Assembly (NCBI GenBank): GCA_003586115.2 | Contig: QVOM02000073.1 | Coordinates: 26,198,427-26,262,426 of the forward strand | Length of the DNA stretch: 64,000 nt | Source: Salvator merianae | Lineage: Eukaryota; Chordata; Lepidosauria; Squamata; Teiidae | Direction of reading: 5' to 3' | Shown here: positions 10,701 to 21,894 of the stretch, one piece after another | Layout: every line of letters begins with the position of its first letter | Numbering within the stretch: position 1 is the first letter of the stretch | The notes under the pieces: generated by a model | Database searches by the model: none | Told to the model about the DNA's origin: nothing | The model's input: the letters and a program-made list of their open reading frames with translations, nothing else | Translations under genes and position numbers: made by a program

Positions 10701-11675
10701 TAGCCTGTACTTACTCTCAGAAACAAGCCAGGGAGGCAAGTGAATAGAATGAACTAAGAAAATGAAGAAACTAAGAAAAAGAGGAAAGGAACAGAAGAAT
10801 GCAAAAGTTAGAGAGTCATGCAGTCTTTGTGAAATGGGCAAAAACCTTCCAGTTCTGATTTCAGGAAAGGCAGGCAAGTCTGGAAGGATCCATCAAACAA
10901 AACGTATTCCCTTTCCTAAAAGATTCACAATGGTGTAAAAATGCAGGGCAACAAATATATTTTACATTTTTTCACAATATACCATACTGACTCTTTGGCT
11001 GTCTCTATTATGTGGCATATTTCTTGGGGCCCAGGACAGCCAGTCTGTATTGCTTCCCTTGCTGAGGTGCCTGGGTTGAGACACCAGCCTTGTGGGAAGC
11101 TAGTAAAGGCACCTGAAGGTCATTGTATGAACAATGATTCTCAGGTTGCCACCTCACCCCCTCATGAAGCTTGTTGCCTCACCACAGGTCATTTGACAGG
11201 CTTTGGTGACTCATGGGGCTATGTTCATGTACACAGAGGAAGAGGTTGCCCTCTGTGTGCAGGTGCGGAGGCACTGAAATGTGACCTGGCTCAGGAGGCA
11301 CAATGGCCAGCCCTGGCCTCATCATGATGAGGTTATGATGATAGAGGTGCTCCTTCCCTCACACACCAGGCATCTTTGGTGGCTTCTGTGGAGCCATGGG
11401 CCTTTAGCAGTTCGGCATATTGTGAGAAAGAGTTATCCTATATTTTTTGTCTTTTACTACAAGATTTGGTGTAAATTGTTCTCTAAAAGAGTTTTTGGAG
11501 TTTCACTCTCTTTTTTGTCCAAATATTTGGCCAATGATAGACACTGTCTAAGAGTTGAAACATGTTTGGCCTATTGGACATTCATCATTTGACTTTTTAT
11601 GTGCATTTATATTTCTGCTCTTGGAGACTGTGCCATTTAAGGAACTCACTGGATGCTGGTAGTTCTTAGTTATTG
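7779..11675. other. Non-coding, mostly unrecognised
   Basis: No exon-like series or protein family found. A short stretch near 8436-8475 (CTCCAGATGTTGTAGACC and following) resembles a dispersed reptilian repeat. The reading frame at 10941-11327 is the longest, but it has no recognisable domain and no homologous copy in the window. Confidence 0.4.
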
Positions 11676-11748
11676 GGAAGGAAGGAAGGAAGGAAGGAAG
11701 GAAGGAAGGAAGGAAGGAAGGAAGGAAGGAAGGAAGGAAGGAAGGAAG
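11676..11748. repeat. Microsatellite (GGAA)n
   Basis: About 18 uninterrupted tetranucleotide units, homopurine on the plus strand. Confidence 0.97.
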
Positions 11749-12906
11749 ATTTTGGAACATCTTGTTTAAGGAACTTCTGGAGAAATGTCTTTAGTTTAGT
11801 ACACAGATCCAACATTGAATCTGGGGAAAGAATCTTTATGTTTGCATATTGATTGTTTGAAGCTATATTTTATTGATATATATCTTATTGTTATTTCAGC
11901 TGATGGGATTTTTAATCATTATATCCTCCGTACTGCTCCTTTTTGGCTATTGGATTCTATTTATTGATCCTTTCTGCACTGGGCCTTATTCCAGATTATA
12001 TTCCAGAATAGGGATCTGCCATCTGCATGCTGTCCTGGTCTGAAAGAATGACATAACTTTTTTTCTCTAATGTCCTGTTTTAAGAAGTTGGTCTTGTTTT
12101 ATTCTGGCTGGAGAAGGCTGGAATGTTCTCACTGAGACCAATAAAAAATAAATTAAAAATACACAGATACGGATACATAATAATAACAGCGCAATTAACT
12201 GCTAGCTATGTGATTAGCTCTGATATAGCAGGAGCTGTTCTTCTAAAGGTCAGATGGTGCAAGACTGTGAGCAGAATAAGTTGTTGTACTCATGCCATGC
12301 TGATCAGCTTCCTTATGAAACTGGTTTGCCACAATGACAACAGACTGCTGAACATTGGCCTGATCAGGCATGGCATTTCTTATGGTCACATTTTCTTATA
12401 TTCTTAAATATGCATGTTACTGAATGATTCCTTTTTATTTCAGTCTAGTAAGACCCATAAGCACAAGGGTGAAGGAGTTCATTGAGACAGAGGCTAAAAC
12501 TGATGTTGCTACATTATAACTCACTTCACCACTGTTGCTAGTTGTTATCTGTGCCATCATAATCCTGTCTCAGAATCATCACTCTATTCAGAAGAAACTG
12601 GGCAGAGAGACATCATCAGTTCTATGCTATTCTGTTTATTGATAAAAGAGCATGAAGGGTCAAGAAGTGGTATAGGAATATATTGAAGTCCAGTTCCAGC
12701 CTGATTTTCCCCAGTTCTGATTGTCTCATCAACCCAGGCACAGTTCTCAAAACAACCTACAGTTTCTCAGACTCCTTACCAGCATACCAGATTTAACTAC
12801 CAGAAAGAGGGGGGGAAAGGATCTGTGAGGAAGGCCAGCAAGTATGGCTGAGACTGGGTAACAGGAAAAGATGGAAGTGCAGAGCCTACAGCCATGGTGC
12901 TAACAC
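11749..12906. other. Non-coding, no recognised element
   Basis: AT-rich; nothing beyond short random reading frames. Around 12135-12170 a phrase ending in AATAAAAAATAAATT resembles a retroposon tail but has no bounded element attached. Confidence 0.4.
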
Positions 12907-12909
12907 TAA

Positions 12910-13428
12910 GGATCTGTTGGCACTTTCCACCTTAGAATGCTAGAATTCCATCATTCTAAGGTGGAATAGACCACGTGAAGTGGCAGCCATTTGCACTGCG
13001 AGGGCTGGAACAGTCTGGAACTGCACTTCCAGCACTTGCAGTGCAAATGTTGGCCACCCACCATGTTAGTGGCTGCAGACGTGTCTGGCCACTGCCATGG
13101 TGACTGAGGATGCTGCAGCCATGCAACATTCTCACCCAGAAGTAGATGTGAACACTGCATACTGGGAGCAATCCAGCTGCTCCCAGTACAGCTGTGGACA
13201 AGAATTTAGTTGTCCACAGCTAGTAGCCTTCGAGAGCATCTGCAGACAATCCTGAAAGTTTGGGCCTCTGCAAAAAAGACACACCTATTTACCCTTGCCT
13301 TTGGCTATTGGTACAGCTTTCCCTCCCTACTTTCAGGCTACTGCTTTATTGCGTGCTATTTATTTATTTATTTTTCAGTTGTTGCAACCCACCCTTATAC
13401 CATAGGTTATAGGCAGGATAAAAATGCA

Positions 13429-13475
<47 letters not shown>

Positions 13476-13537
13476 TGCAGATATACTCTGCTCATTAGCA
13501 TCTGAATGCTCACTAGTCCTGAAGCGTGAACAGGCCC
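12910..13537. mobile_element. Harbinger-like non-autonomous element with TAA target duplication
   Basis: The left end is GGATCTGTTGGCACTTT and the right end reads GGGCCTGTTCACGCTT on the opposite strand. It is flanked by TAA on both sides (12907-12909, 13538-13540), the 3-bp target typical of PIF/Harbinger. The interior from about 12960 to 13265 is clearly homologous to 35450-35770. A subterminal hairpin (CCACCTTAGAATG and its complement) lies at 12928-12965. Extra sequence at about 13275-13474 looks like a later retroposon insertion. No transposase is encoded. Confidence 0.8.
13355..13474 (+). repeat. Retroposon 3' tail with (AATC)n microsatellite, nested
   Basis: The phrase GGCAGGATAAAAATG followed by (AATC)n at 13429-13474 is the form of 3' end seen on L2/CR1-type retroposons, where the terminal short repeat is part of the element's tail. 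It interrupts the DNA element at 12910-13537. Similar tails occur at 34741-34895 (plus) and 49151-49240 (minus). Confidence 0.6.
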
Positions 13538-13540
13538 TAA

Positions 13541-13979
13541 GAGCCTTTCTGCACTTGCTGGTGTTCCATACCAGCAGGTGCACTAAAGGTCCCACTTCCA
13601 CATGTTAGTGCAGAATATGAGAGGCCCCACCCATTGCCAGTAAGGTCTATTCCTGCAGGATGGAGTGTGATCCTGATCAAAAGGCTCTTGATCTGGTTCA
13701 GTGGTAAACCTTGATGTTAAAATTTCCTGGTGTACTAGTGGGTCCTAATTTTGCACACCTCTGTGTTCTGTTTATCCCATTTCAGTGGCATGCCTTACTG
13801 TGCCACCAAAATGGGTCCCCCATTGAGCTTTGGGGCCAATGCAGGGCCTGAACTGGAACATTCTGTGGCCATGCAGATGACATTGTTCTAGTCTAGAGTG
13901 ATCTGCCCCAGCTTTGGGATGGATCACTCTGATCTTGATGCACTATTAGTGATCTGCACAGGTAAGTGTAAAAAGACTT
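13541..13979. mobile_element. Harbinger-like non-autonomous element, adjacent copy
   Basis: The left end is GAGCCTTTCTGCACTTGCTGG; the right end read inverted is AAGTCTTTTTACACTTACCTG, an imperfect TIR. TAA flanks both sides (13538-13540 and 13980-13982), so it shares its left TAA with the element at 12910-13537. It has no coding capacity and a different interior from its neighbour, so these are two families or subfamilies with related ends. Confidence 0.72.
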
Positions 13980-14756
13980 TAAGAAGACAGAAAGACTCAT
14001 CTCTTTATATGATTTCTAGTGTTCTTCAATAGGTCCTCCAACAGAGTTATATTTTTCTGTTCCTTGGCAATATCACAGTCCATGATGTATCGCTATAGCC
14101 TAGTAGTCTAATCAATTGTACTAACACAGTCTGCTATTCTGCCATTTGGTGAACTACTTTGATATTGGAAAAGGTATCTAATTTATTAAAACAATAGTAT
14201 ATAATTCAAATATTGTGGAATTATTACTTTATTTACAAAAACAAACATACTCCATTTCCAGGAATTCCAAGTGCACCATAAAATGTGTTCAAATTATCTT
14301 GTTATCAAGGAGAATGCTTACCACCAGGGGGAAGCCAGAACTCACAATCAGAGAAAAAATTATAGACAGAAGGGAAATTATCTCAAATGGTGAACAGAGA
14401 ATTTGCCACAGTACTTTGCATGTCAACTTCTTTGATTGAGTATGGCTTTGCATTTGCAAGCATTTACAATAATTGTTCTAGGGAGAGGGAACATGCAAAA
14501 ACCTTTGCCAGATTTCTGGAAGTAATTTTGGCACAGGAGCTAATGGTGTGATGTACTTGTACTGTACATTATTTTACTAGTTTTGCCTTAACTGTGGTTC
14601 ATAAAACCAGATAAGACCCAAGCAGTCTTTTACAAATTCATTTGTGCAACCCCTTTCTCACCAGAAAACAAACCAACCAACCCAGCAAACAACAGCAAAT
14701 CCTAGTGAAGAGTTTTTGATTCTATAGGGAACAACAAACATAGAAGAACTTAAAAC

Positions 14757-15212
14757 TTTTTCACACTTACCCATAGTCCAGGCCAGTGTGAGTCCTACTA
14801 CTCTTCTGGGCCTCCCTCTTCTGCAAACTAGTATCGACTAGAAAGGCCCCACCCCTTGGTAGCCCACTGCATTTGCATTGGACAGAGCATAGCCTGATTT
14901 AGGCAGCCAAAATGGTAGTCCAGGGGCTGCTATAGGTTGCATACCTCAGTGGACCAGTGTAGAATGGGAAGCCATTTTGGCAGTGCATTAAATTGTGCCA
15001 CTGAAATCGGTCCCCCTATGGCTCTGAGACCAAGGACATTAGTTCCTGGTTGTTGGAGTGCCTTGCAGCAGACTCTAAAACTCAAGTGAATTTTTGCTTT
15101 GGAACAAACCACCTAAGTATGGATGGTCTTGTTCGGGTTAGGTGGACCACTCCAGCCTGGAAGTGCTCCACTCAGAGATGTTCCAGATGGACCACTCCAT
15201 TCTCTTAGGCAG

Positions 15213-15263
<51 letters not shown>

Positions 15264-15297
15264 CAGAGTGGCTTAATGGTGGGAGCAAGTGGAAGCT
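14757..15297. mobile_element. Probable TIR element with internal (CA)n
   Basis: The left end AAACTTTTTCACACTTACCC resembles the right-end sequence of the element at 13541; the right side contains AGCAAGTGGAAGC, roughly its inverse. The edges are less certain than those of the neighbours and no target duplication was identified. Confidence 0.45.
15216..15261. repeat. Microsatellite (CA)n
   Basis: About 23 dinucleotide units without interruption. Confidence 0.97.
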
Positions 15298-15744
15298 AGT
15301 ATTCCCATATAACATTAAGGCCTGATCATGCATTTTAGAAAAGCATTTTTGGCTTTTAATTTAGATTAATGCACTAGAATGTGGACATTACCACCTCTAT
15401 GCCACTTTACTGCCCCCCTTTTTATTTTATTTATTTTTACTGCGTGTGCTTGTAGCCTTTCTTAAGAACACTGAACGATCCAAAAATTGAAAATATCCCG
15501 CCCCCCAGTGTTTGGGGGAAGAAGAAATAGAAATGTGTCTATAAGGAAAAGTGTTTAATTCTTAAGGAGGAGGAGATGATCCAGATGGGGAAAATGCATA
15601 TCATCAACCTGAATATTTCTTTTGTGGATTCATTGATGAGGTAGCACTCATCATGCCCTATTAGCCAACCAACCTTAGGATGATTCTGCAATGGACAGTA
15701 TACTGGACAAGCAAACATATTCAGACTTTTTTGAACATATTGAT
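15298..15744. other. Non-coding, no recognised element
   Basis: Includes a homopyrimidine-to-AT stretch near 15410-15440 and short random reading frames. Confidence 0.4.
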
Positions 15745-15998
15745 CAAACATTGAACCTGTTCAAGCAAAAAACCCTACTTTTCTAAAAAAAAATAGCTTT
15801 TAAACTGCAAAATAACAGCAATCATGAACAGTTCAATTTGAACCAGGATGTTTGATTGATTCAACTAGATCCCCCAATTCAGTTCAGTTCAAACTGATGC
15901 CCCCCAATCCTGAGGGTGGTTTGGTTCAAATTCAAATTGGTTGAACACCTCCAGTTTGAATTGAACTGGTTTGTTTGAACTGGTTCAGCACATCTCTA
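15745..15998. mobile_element. Partial hAT-like miniature element
   Basis: Ends in GCACATCTCTA (15988-15998), the inverse of the TAGAGATGTGC terminus at 7431. The interior is rich in direct and inverted TTCAATTTGAAC-like motifs. No left terminus or target duplication was found, so it is probably truncated. Confidence 0.45.
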
Positions 15999-16019
15999 TA
16001 GTATGCTGGTGAGACCCCA

Positions 16020-16637
16020 ACCTATTCCACCAAAGTCAGGTGAGGCAGTTCATGTCCTGAATTAGTGTTTAGAGGCAGAAAAGGGCTGCATGCAGTCCAA
16101 TAGACTGAACTGAATTCAGATAAGATGGAGGTATTATCTGAACTCTCATGTCAAGGAAGTGAGATAGCACCCTTTCGTGTGACAAGGTTGAACTACCTTG
16201 GAAAGAACACGTGTGGGGCATGAGCATCCTCCTGGAGCCATACCTGTCAATTCAGGTGGCAGTGAAATGCAGGAGTACATAGTCTCAGCTCAGAATAATT
16301 AGACGATTAAAGCCCTTCCATGACAGAGTTCATCCGGCCACAGTGACCCATCCCCTTGTGACATCATGACAAGACTGCTCTATGTGGAGTTTCCCCTTAA
16401 GATAGTTCAGAAGCTGGAGTTAATATAAAATACTTTGGCGAAATTGCTAGTAGGAGCTTGTGGTTGGCTTCGTATTATTCCAGGCTTTATACACCTGCCC
16501 TCAATACTTTTGCACTTCTGGGCCCAACTCACCATTTTGTTTCGGATATACAAAGTTTTTCATGACTTGGGTCCCAGATATCTGCAGGAATAGCTCCACA
16601 CTTACCATTCTGCCTGTGAGTTAAAAACTGCCAGGGA
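16020..16637 (+). pseudogene. L2-like LINE, decayed 3' part of the reverse transcriptase ORF (left piece)
   Basis: Broken translation gives phrases typical of the L2 C-terminal region, such as L-N-S-D-K-M-E-V-L near 16110 and V-T-H-P-L-V-T-S near 16340, with many stops and frameshifts. The reading continues on the far side of the insertion at 18258. Non-functional; kept in the genome as a fossil. Confidence 0.7.
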
Positions 16638-18242
16638 GACTTCCGGGGAAGATGGCCGAATGTAGTTGCTGAGAGGATTCTTCCTCTGAGCAAACCGCAA
16701 TGTGAGGAGACAGAGGGGGGAGTTCAAACCCCCTCTATCAGAAGATTTCATCTCCCTGAGTGACAGGGAGGTGGAGGGATTTCTCATTTGAGCTCCACTG
16801 AGTCTCCCCCCAGCAGGGTCGGCGAGAGATTCACAGCAATCTGCGTACAGAGGAGATGAAGGAGCTGCGGGAAATTTGTCAACATTCCCGAGTCATGCTG
16901 TGTGTCGTCTTCAAGGCTGTAAGTTCGGCCAATCCTCTTTTTAATTTATGAAGACATTAAAATTAAGATAAACATTAAGAAAAGGAAAATAAAAGAAAAA
17001 AAAACCCTCTACAATTACAGCTTGGATAATGTATGCCGAAAGTTTAAAAATCGTAATTCAGCAAGATGCTAAAGTATTTGAAAAGGCTGTGAATCTTTAG
17101 ATAAATCATTCAAAGTTCTGTTCCTCAGACACACCGGGGTTTTCAGTGTCTCATTAAAATACATTTGAGCTGTTCTTATCAGCTAAACAAATAAGCAGGG
17201 TGCAAAGATATGGGAGTTCGGTTTAATTAAAACAAAGGAAGGAAAAAAAAGTGCCTTTAATCAGTAGAGGGCTTCTTCAGAGAACTAAGTTTAAGTCAAA
17301 TATGGAGAAGAAAAGCCTGCAACTAGAAAAAAATGAACAGTGTGACTCGCAATCAGATTTACTTCTTAAAAAAATGGACGCTATTTTTCAAGAAATGCGG
17401 AGTTCCTTTGAGATTCAGGGGCTGACTTTTGAGAGATTAAGACAAGATCTTAAAAATGAAATAGGTGCTATATGCACTGAACTTCATGAAACAAAGGATA
17501 AGGCTTTGAAACGACAATTTTAAGGCAGAAATTCCTCAGACAAAATTTATGGCTCAAGAAATACAGACTACAAGAATGTCGTCACTACTACTGATAAAAG
17601 TTCAAGGTTCTATTTTTTCACTGAAGGAAGCCTTGGAAAAAATCTTTCAGGGGAGGAAGGAACATATGAGGTGAATAATAATGGAAGCAATTCATATTTG
17701 GAAGCAGCAAAGATTCAGACTGAAATCTGTGAATAAGGCACAACATTTCTGGTTTAAACAAGGAAAGGACTGGAAGAGGAGGGAAAAAAAAGCTGAAGGA
17801 GTCAGAAGGGGGAACTTAAGAAGTAGCTCAGTAGAATAATGGGCAGAAGCCAAATTACTGAAAGACTGATATGAGAAGAAGATTCTGTGAGCTTGCGGAG
17901 ATTGGATATATATAATAATCTACAGAAAAATAAGGCAGCGGATAGATTTTTGTGAAAACTGGAAACCCTCTATTGAACTTTTGCAAGATCTGGAAAGCGG
18001 ACCTGGAAAATGGATTGGTGTTTGCTGGAGGGAGAGAATGAAGAGAAAAGAAGACTATTGATAGAAGAAAAGAACTGTGTGGTTGGGGGGTATGAAATAT
18101 AGAAGAAATCTGGGAAGTAGGAAGTCAGTAGTTTAAAATGTTAATTGTTGAATTATGAGTTATTAAGTGTAATTTTATATATCCATAAAAAAACAAGACA
18201 AAAAAAACCATAACCACCCCCCCAAAACAAAAACAAACAAAC
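16638..18242 (+). mobile_element. L1-derived non-autonomous element, copy 1, 1.6 kb
   Basis: Starts GACTTCCGGGGAAGATGGCC, an L1-type 5' end, continues through a 5' UTR and the coiled-coil N-terminal part of ORF1, then jumps to sequence equivalent to the last part of ORF2 (E-N-W-K-P-like phrase near 17960) and an A-rich 3' end. Flanks AAAAACTGCCAGGGA (16623-16637) and AAAAACTGTCGGGGA (18243-18257) are a 15-bp target duplication with two transitions. The endonuclease and reverse transcriptase core is absent. The same internal junction occurs in two other copies here, so this is an amplified family and not a one-off deletion. Confidence 0.88.
17302..17523 (+). pseudogene. L1 ORF1-like N-terminal fragment (copy 1)
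   Basis: ATG at 17302 opens a 73-codon frame rich in K, E, Q and L with heptad-like spacing, consistent with the ORF1 coiled coil that trimerises the L1 RNA-binding protein. Relative to the copy at 62189-63306, a 2-base deletion after the A-L-K residues shifts the frame to a TAA at 17521-17523. The RNA-recognition and C-terminal domains are missing in the whole family. Confidence 0.7.
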
Positions 18243-18257
18243 AAAAACTGTCGGGGA

Positions 18258-18405
18258 TCATTGGCTAGGCAGAAGGCCTTCTCTGTGGTGGCCTCCAGAC
18301 TTTGGAATAATCTGTTCCATTTATTAACCACCCTTGGACTTTGGTGAACAGTGGTATAAAAAGATCTATTAAGTTAAACTAAGCTGAATTGAATTAAATT
18401 AATTT
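18258..18405 (+). pseudogene. L2-like LINE, right piece and tail
   Basis: Continues the element interrupted at 16637. It encodes the hallmark K-A-F-S-V-V-A-S-R-L-W-N-N-L segment at about 18270-18320, the usual L2-type C-terminal motif, then an AT-rich tail. Orientation and order match the left piece. Confidence 0.75.
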
Positions 18406-18779
18406 GTTCAGTTTTCAGCTTGAATGGATTATATCAGAGCTAAGCAAATGGTGGTGAAAATGATACTATTGTAGTTTATTTAGGTCAGGGGTGAACAGTA
18501 TGGTGTCTATTGATGCAATGTACTTACAAATTGTCTGAGGCCCCCACTCACTGCCTGAGTTTGGAAGAAATAAAGAATCAGAAGGGGTGGTGCTCATGTG
18601 ATGCCTTCAGTGATGTCTACAGCCCCAAATAGGTTGGCAAGCCCTGGTTTTAGATACATTTCTTCTGTCTTGCTAACATATACGCCACAGTTCAACTGCT
18701 GTTAGTAAATAGAGAAGGCTTTATTTATACTATGCATTTTTTCAATTTTCCCTCTTTCCTTATGGTTTTCATGGTTCTC
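18406..18779. other. Non-coding, no recognised element
   Basis: No reading frame or repeat edge of note. Confidence 0.4.
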
Positions 18780-19900
18780 TCAAACAGTCAAGTGCTTTAT
18801 TCAGTCTTCAGTTATTTAGCAAATTACAACCAAGCATTGATGTAAAATATTGTCAAAGATTTGTATGTGTGACATTATGCTCGTGTTCTTGTTAACTTGC
18901 ATAAGTGTCCAATAAAGATACCAAAGGCACCTTTAACCTCCAACGACTTTGTTAGTTTTGTAAATAGGATGACTTCCAAGATATCTTTATAAAAGTGACC
19001 ATGACTAAACACCTTTATTTTAATATTACTTTGATTTTTTTGTTGTTATTTTAAAGTAGAATCAAAATGCATTTGGACTCTTGCATTCAACAATCACTTC
19101 ACACATGCACAGAACGTTAGCAAGTGTTTAGATTTTCCATTAACAGTGCATGTTAGCTACAGCCTCATCTCAACAAATCTTGACCTTTAACCATTTTTGT
19201 TGACGTTAAAAGACCAAGTGTTAATTGAACAATTTCAAGAATTATGCTCAATTGTACATTATATGCATAAACAATTGTCTTTCTAAGTGCAATCAAAAGA
19301 TTTAGTTGACCCATATCATTAAACTGTTTGTAAAACTTGCTTTGATGTTATATGGTTGCTTATTTTTCAGGCAGAGCTGAACAGTTCTAGAGTCTGGCAA
19401 ATCAATTAATCAGATCTTATTAACAGATTGCTATTGTGACTGAGGTAATTTGGTATTGCATGTGATTAATTTTTGACCTCACGGAGACCCTCACAATTCC
19501 ATTCAGCTCATAGCAATTTGCAAATTGTTAACTGAGTTTGCTGCTCCATGGACTTTGTCTGGACACTGACGCTTTTTTGAAAGTGTCCACATCCAAACTG
19601 TTGTTTCTTTTCATTGATTACTAACTTAATGCCCTCTTCTGGCAGCTGCTTGGTACTTCATTACTCACTATGCGCTTTTTGTTAGATCATGCTAGTAAAA
19701 AGTGAGATCTTTTTCTATACCTTATAAGCCAAGTTCATTTTAAGCTAATTAATAGATTAAAAATCTACACGGACAATTTACTACTTTCCAATTCACTTTT
19801 TAAAAGTTATTATCAGGTAGGTTTTTCTGTAGTAAGGACAGATGGAGTGTCTTCTAAGCTTGGCCTATGTTAACTTTGATCATGAACATACAGCCATTTA
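18780..19900. other. Repeat-poor candidate conserved non-coding region
   Basis: About 1.1 kb without a recognisable transposon, microsatellite or coding frame, set in repeat-dense DNA. It is dense in homeodomain-type cores (TAATTA or ATTAAT near 19205, 19400 and 19748) and has a POU-like ATGCATAA directly next to a SOX-like ACAATTG at 19263-19277. Enhancers conserved among vertebrates often look like this, but composition alone cannot prove it. Confidence 0.3.
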
Positions 19901-20011
19901 GGATAAAAGCTGAATAAAACTCTTTCTAAAAATGTTTGAGGAGATCTATGATTCACTTATAATAGGAATGGGACAGAGCTTTGAGGGAAGCTGCTCCACC
20001 TGCCCTACCAA

Positions 20012-20052
20012 TTGCATTGCCTGAGGGCTTCTTTTGATTACCTTAACAGTTT
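20012..20052. repeat. 41-bp exact direct repeat, unit 1
   Basis: Identical to 21049-21089; weaker similarity extends about 20 bp further left (a shared GCTCCA, then CTGCCCTA). There is no similarity to the right of the repeat. Not part of any element I recognise. Confidence 0.85.
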
Positions 20053-21048
20053 CCCATGGGATTTGAAAGGTGTGTCCATCTGAATGTCTGAACTTTCTCT
20101 GCCAAGTGAAGATAGTAGTATATAAAAGCTACCATGCCTGCAAAAATGCACAAATCCATTTGTTTTTAAATGGATGCTTGCAATAGCATTCAAAGGCCAT
20201 TGCAAGCAAACATGTGTTACCACTAATACATATCCACTGCCATGAATTTACTTGTGTGAAATTCTATAATCAAAACTTTGATTTTAAATAAATAAATAAA
20301 TAAACTTTGATCTTTTGGGGATCTGGCCCTTCTCTGACCTGTAATTTATAAATTCATTTTTTTTTTTTCCCTTCCTCTTTTTTTATATAGGTTCTAACTG
20401 ACTGGAATAGCTAAAAAGTAGAGGAGTTCCTGCACACCTTATTCCTGGGGAGAAAGAATCTTCTGGGAAAATAAAATATGCTTCCTTACACTCTGAACAT
20501 TGTATATACAATGTTACTTATCAATATGTGATTGTTAATTAGCTTAACTACTGAAACGATGTGTCTGTGATGAATTTAGAACAAATATAGTTTTTCTCAG
20601 AAAAAGAAATGAGGAAACATTGTGAGGCATACTGTCAAAATATAGCTTGGAATCAGGCAAAGCATGCTTTGGAATAACAAAAACAAGAAAATGTGTACTG
20701 TTAAAAAAATGTCATAAACAAACCCAATCCCAGGATGTTTTTTGCTGTCTTTTTCCTCCATGCACTTGGTCCATAAGATCAAAGGGATAATACTGCACTG
20801 TATCCAGTAGCTCAGAGATGGAATCATGTTCTCTTTCTCCTTTTCATGTTTCAGCTCAGGGTTGATTAATGTGCATATAAACTAGTACATTCTGTGGGAC
20901 AATTTTTTGGTTGCATCCACACAGGCAGATAAGGCGCTCTTTAGTTGGCCCAGTAATGGGGCTTCCAAACATCTTGATACCCCTGGAATGGTGCATTTAC
21001 ATCCATCTGTCCTATCTGACTCCTGGATTGCTCCAGCTGCCCTAGGAG
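20053..21048. other. Non-coding, no recognised element
   Basis: Lies between the two repeat units. It contains a short (AAATA)n run near 20287 and a T-rich run near 20357; nothing else supported. Confidence 0.4.
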
Positions 21049-21089
21049 TTGCATTGCCTGAGGGCTTCTTTTGATTACCTTAACAGTTT
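21049..21089. repeat. 41-bp exact direct repeat, unit 2
   Basis: Same orientation as 20012-20052, start-to-start distance 1,037 bp. Confidence 0.85.
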
Positions 21090-21880
21090 TTCATCAGTTG
21101 TTATCTATGCCGGTTCTGAACTCCAATACCATCCCCATTTAGCTGTTTTGTCCTCCACCGCATCTACTAGAATGGCCATTAGTCATTGCTGCATCTAAAC
21201 TCTAGTATTGTTGCCACAAGGGACAACATTCACTCCCTAACCTCTGAAGAAGTTTAGGGCTGTGACCATGTAAGAGTCTCTGGTATTTGACACTTCAGCC
21301 CATCCATTCTTGGCCTGGACTGGGTGATCTGGGTTAAGAATGTCCTTTGCATCATACTCCAGAGACAGATGGACCTTTTGCCTGGGCTTTACCTGGGACT
21401 TTGGAAGGTAGGGTGGAAGGGGAAAGCTATGTCCATGCTTGGTTTGTTTTCCCCAGTCTCTATTCTCAAAACTTACATTGATCTCCTACTTAGATGTGTC
21501 TTATACCACATATACACTGGGCTTTTTGAGCATCCCAGTAAGAGGAAGAATGGCAGGTTGTAGTGCAGAACCTCAGAACTTTTCCATACTAGGGTTGGAT
21601 CAAGGGATGTGACATACTGGGTTAACATCTGCCAGCAGGACACAAGAGACATTTTACTTTGTCATTAATGATACATTGTTGTCATTTATAGAAAGAGAGA
21701 CAAAGGGAGAAGCTCAGTAGAATGCAAGCAATTAATGGACTCCAAAAAGACACAGACCAGTAGATATAGTGGATTTCAAAGCTTACATTGGCCTCCTGCT
21801 TTCCTCTAGCTTATGTCATGGGTACAGATAAGGAGTGGGTGGCATCTGCACGAGGACAGAACTCTTATTTGGCCATCATG
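21090..21880. other. Non-coding, no recognised element
   Basis: Short reading frames only; the frame at 21324-21563 has no family resemblance. Confidence 0.4.
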
Positions 21881-21894
21881 AGCTTGTCCATATT

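Noticed and set aside
10941..11327. 128-codon plus-strand frame
   Set aside because: No domain, no homologous copy, ordinary length for chance in this much sequence; overlapped by another random frame.
11548..11760. Repetitive serine/phenylalanine/leucine/proline minus-strand frame
   Set aside because: Created by the (GGAA)n microsatellite.
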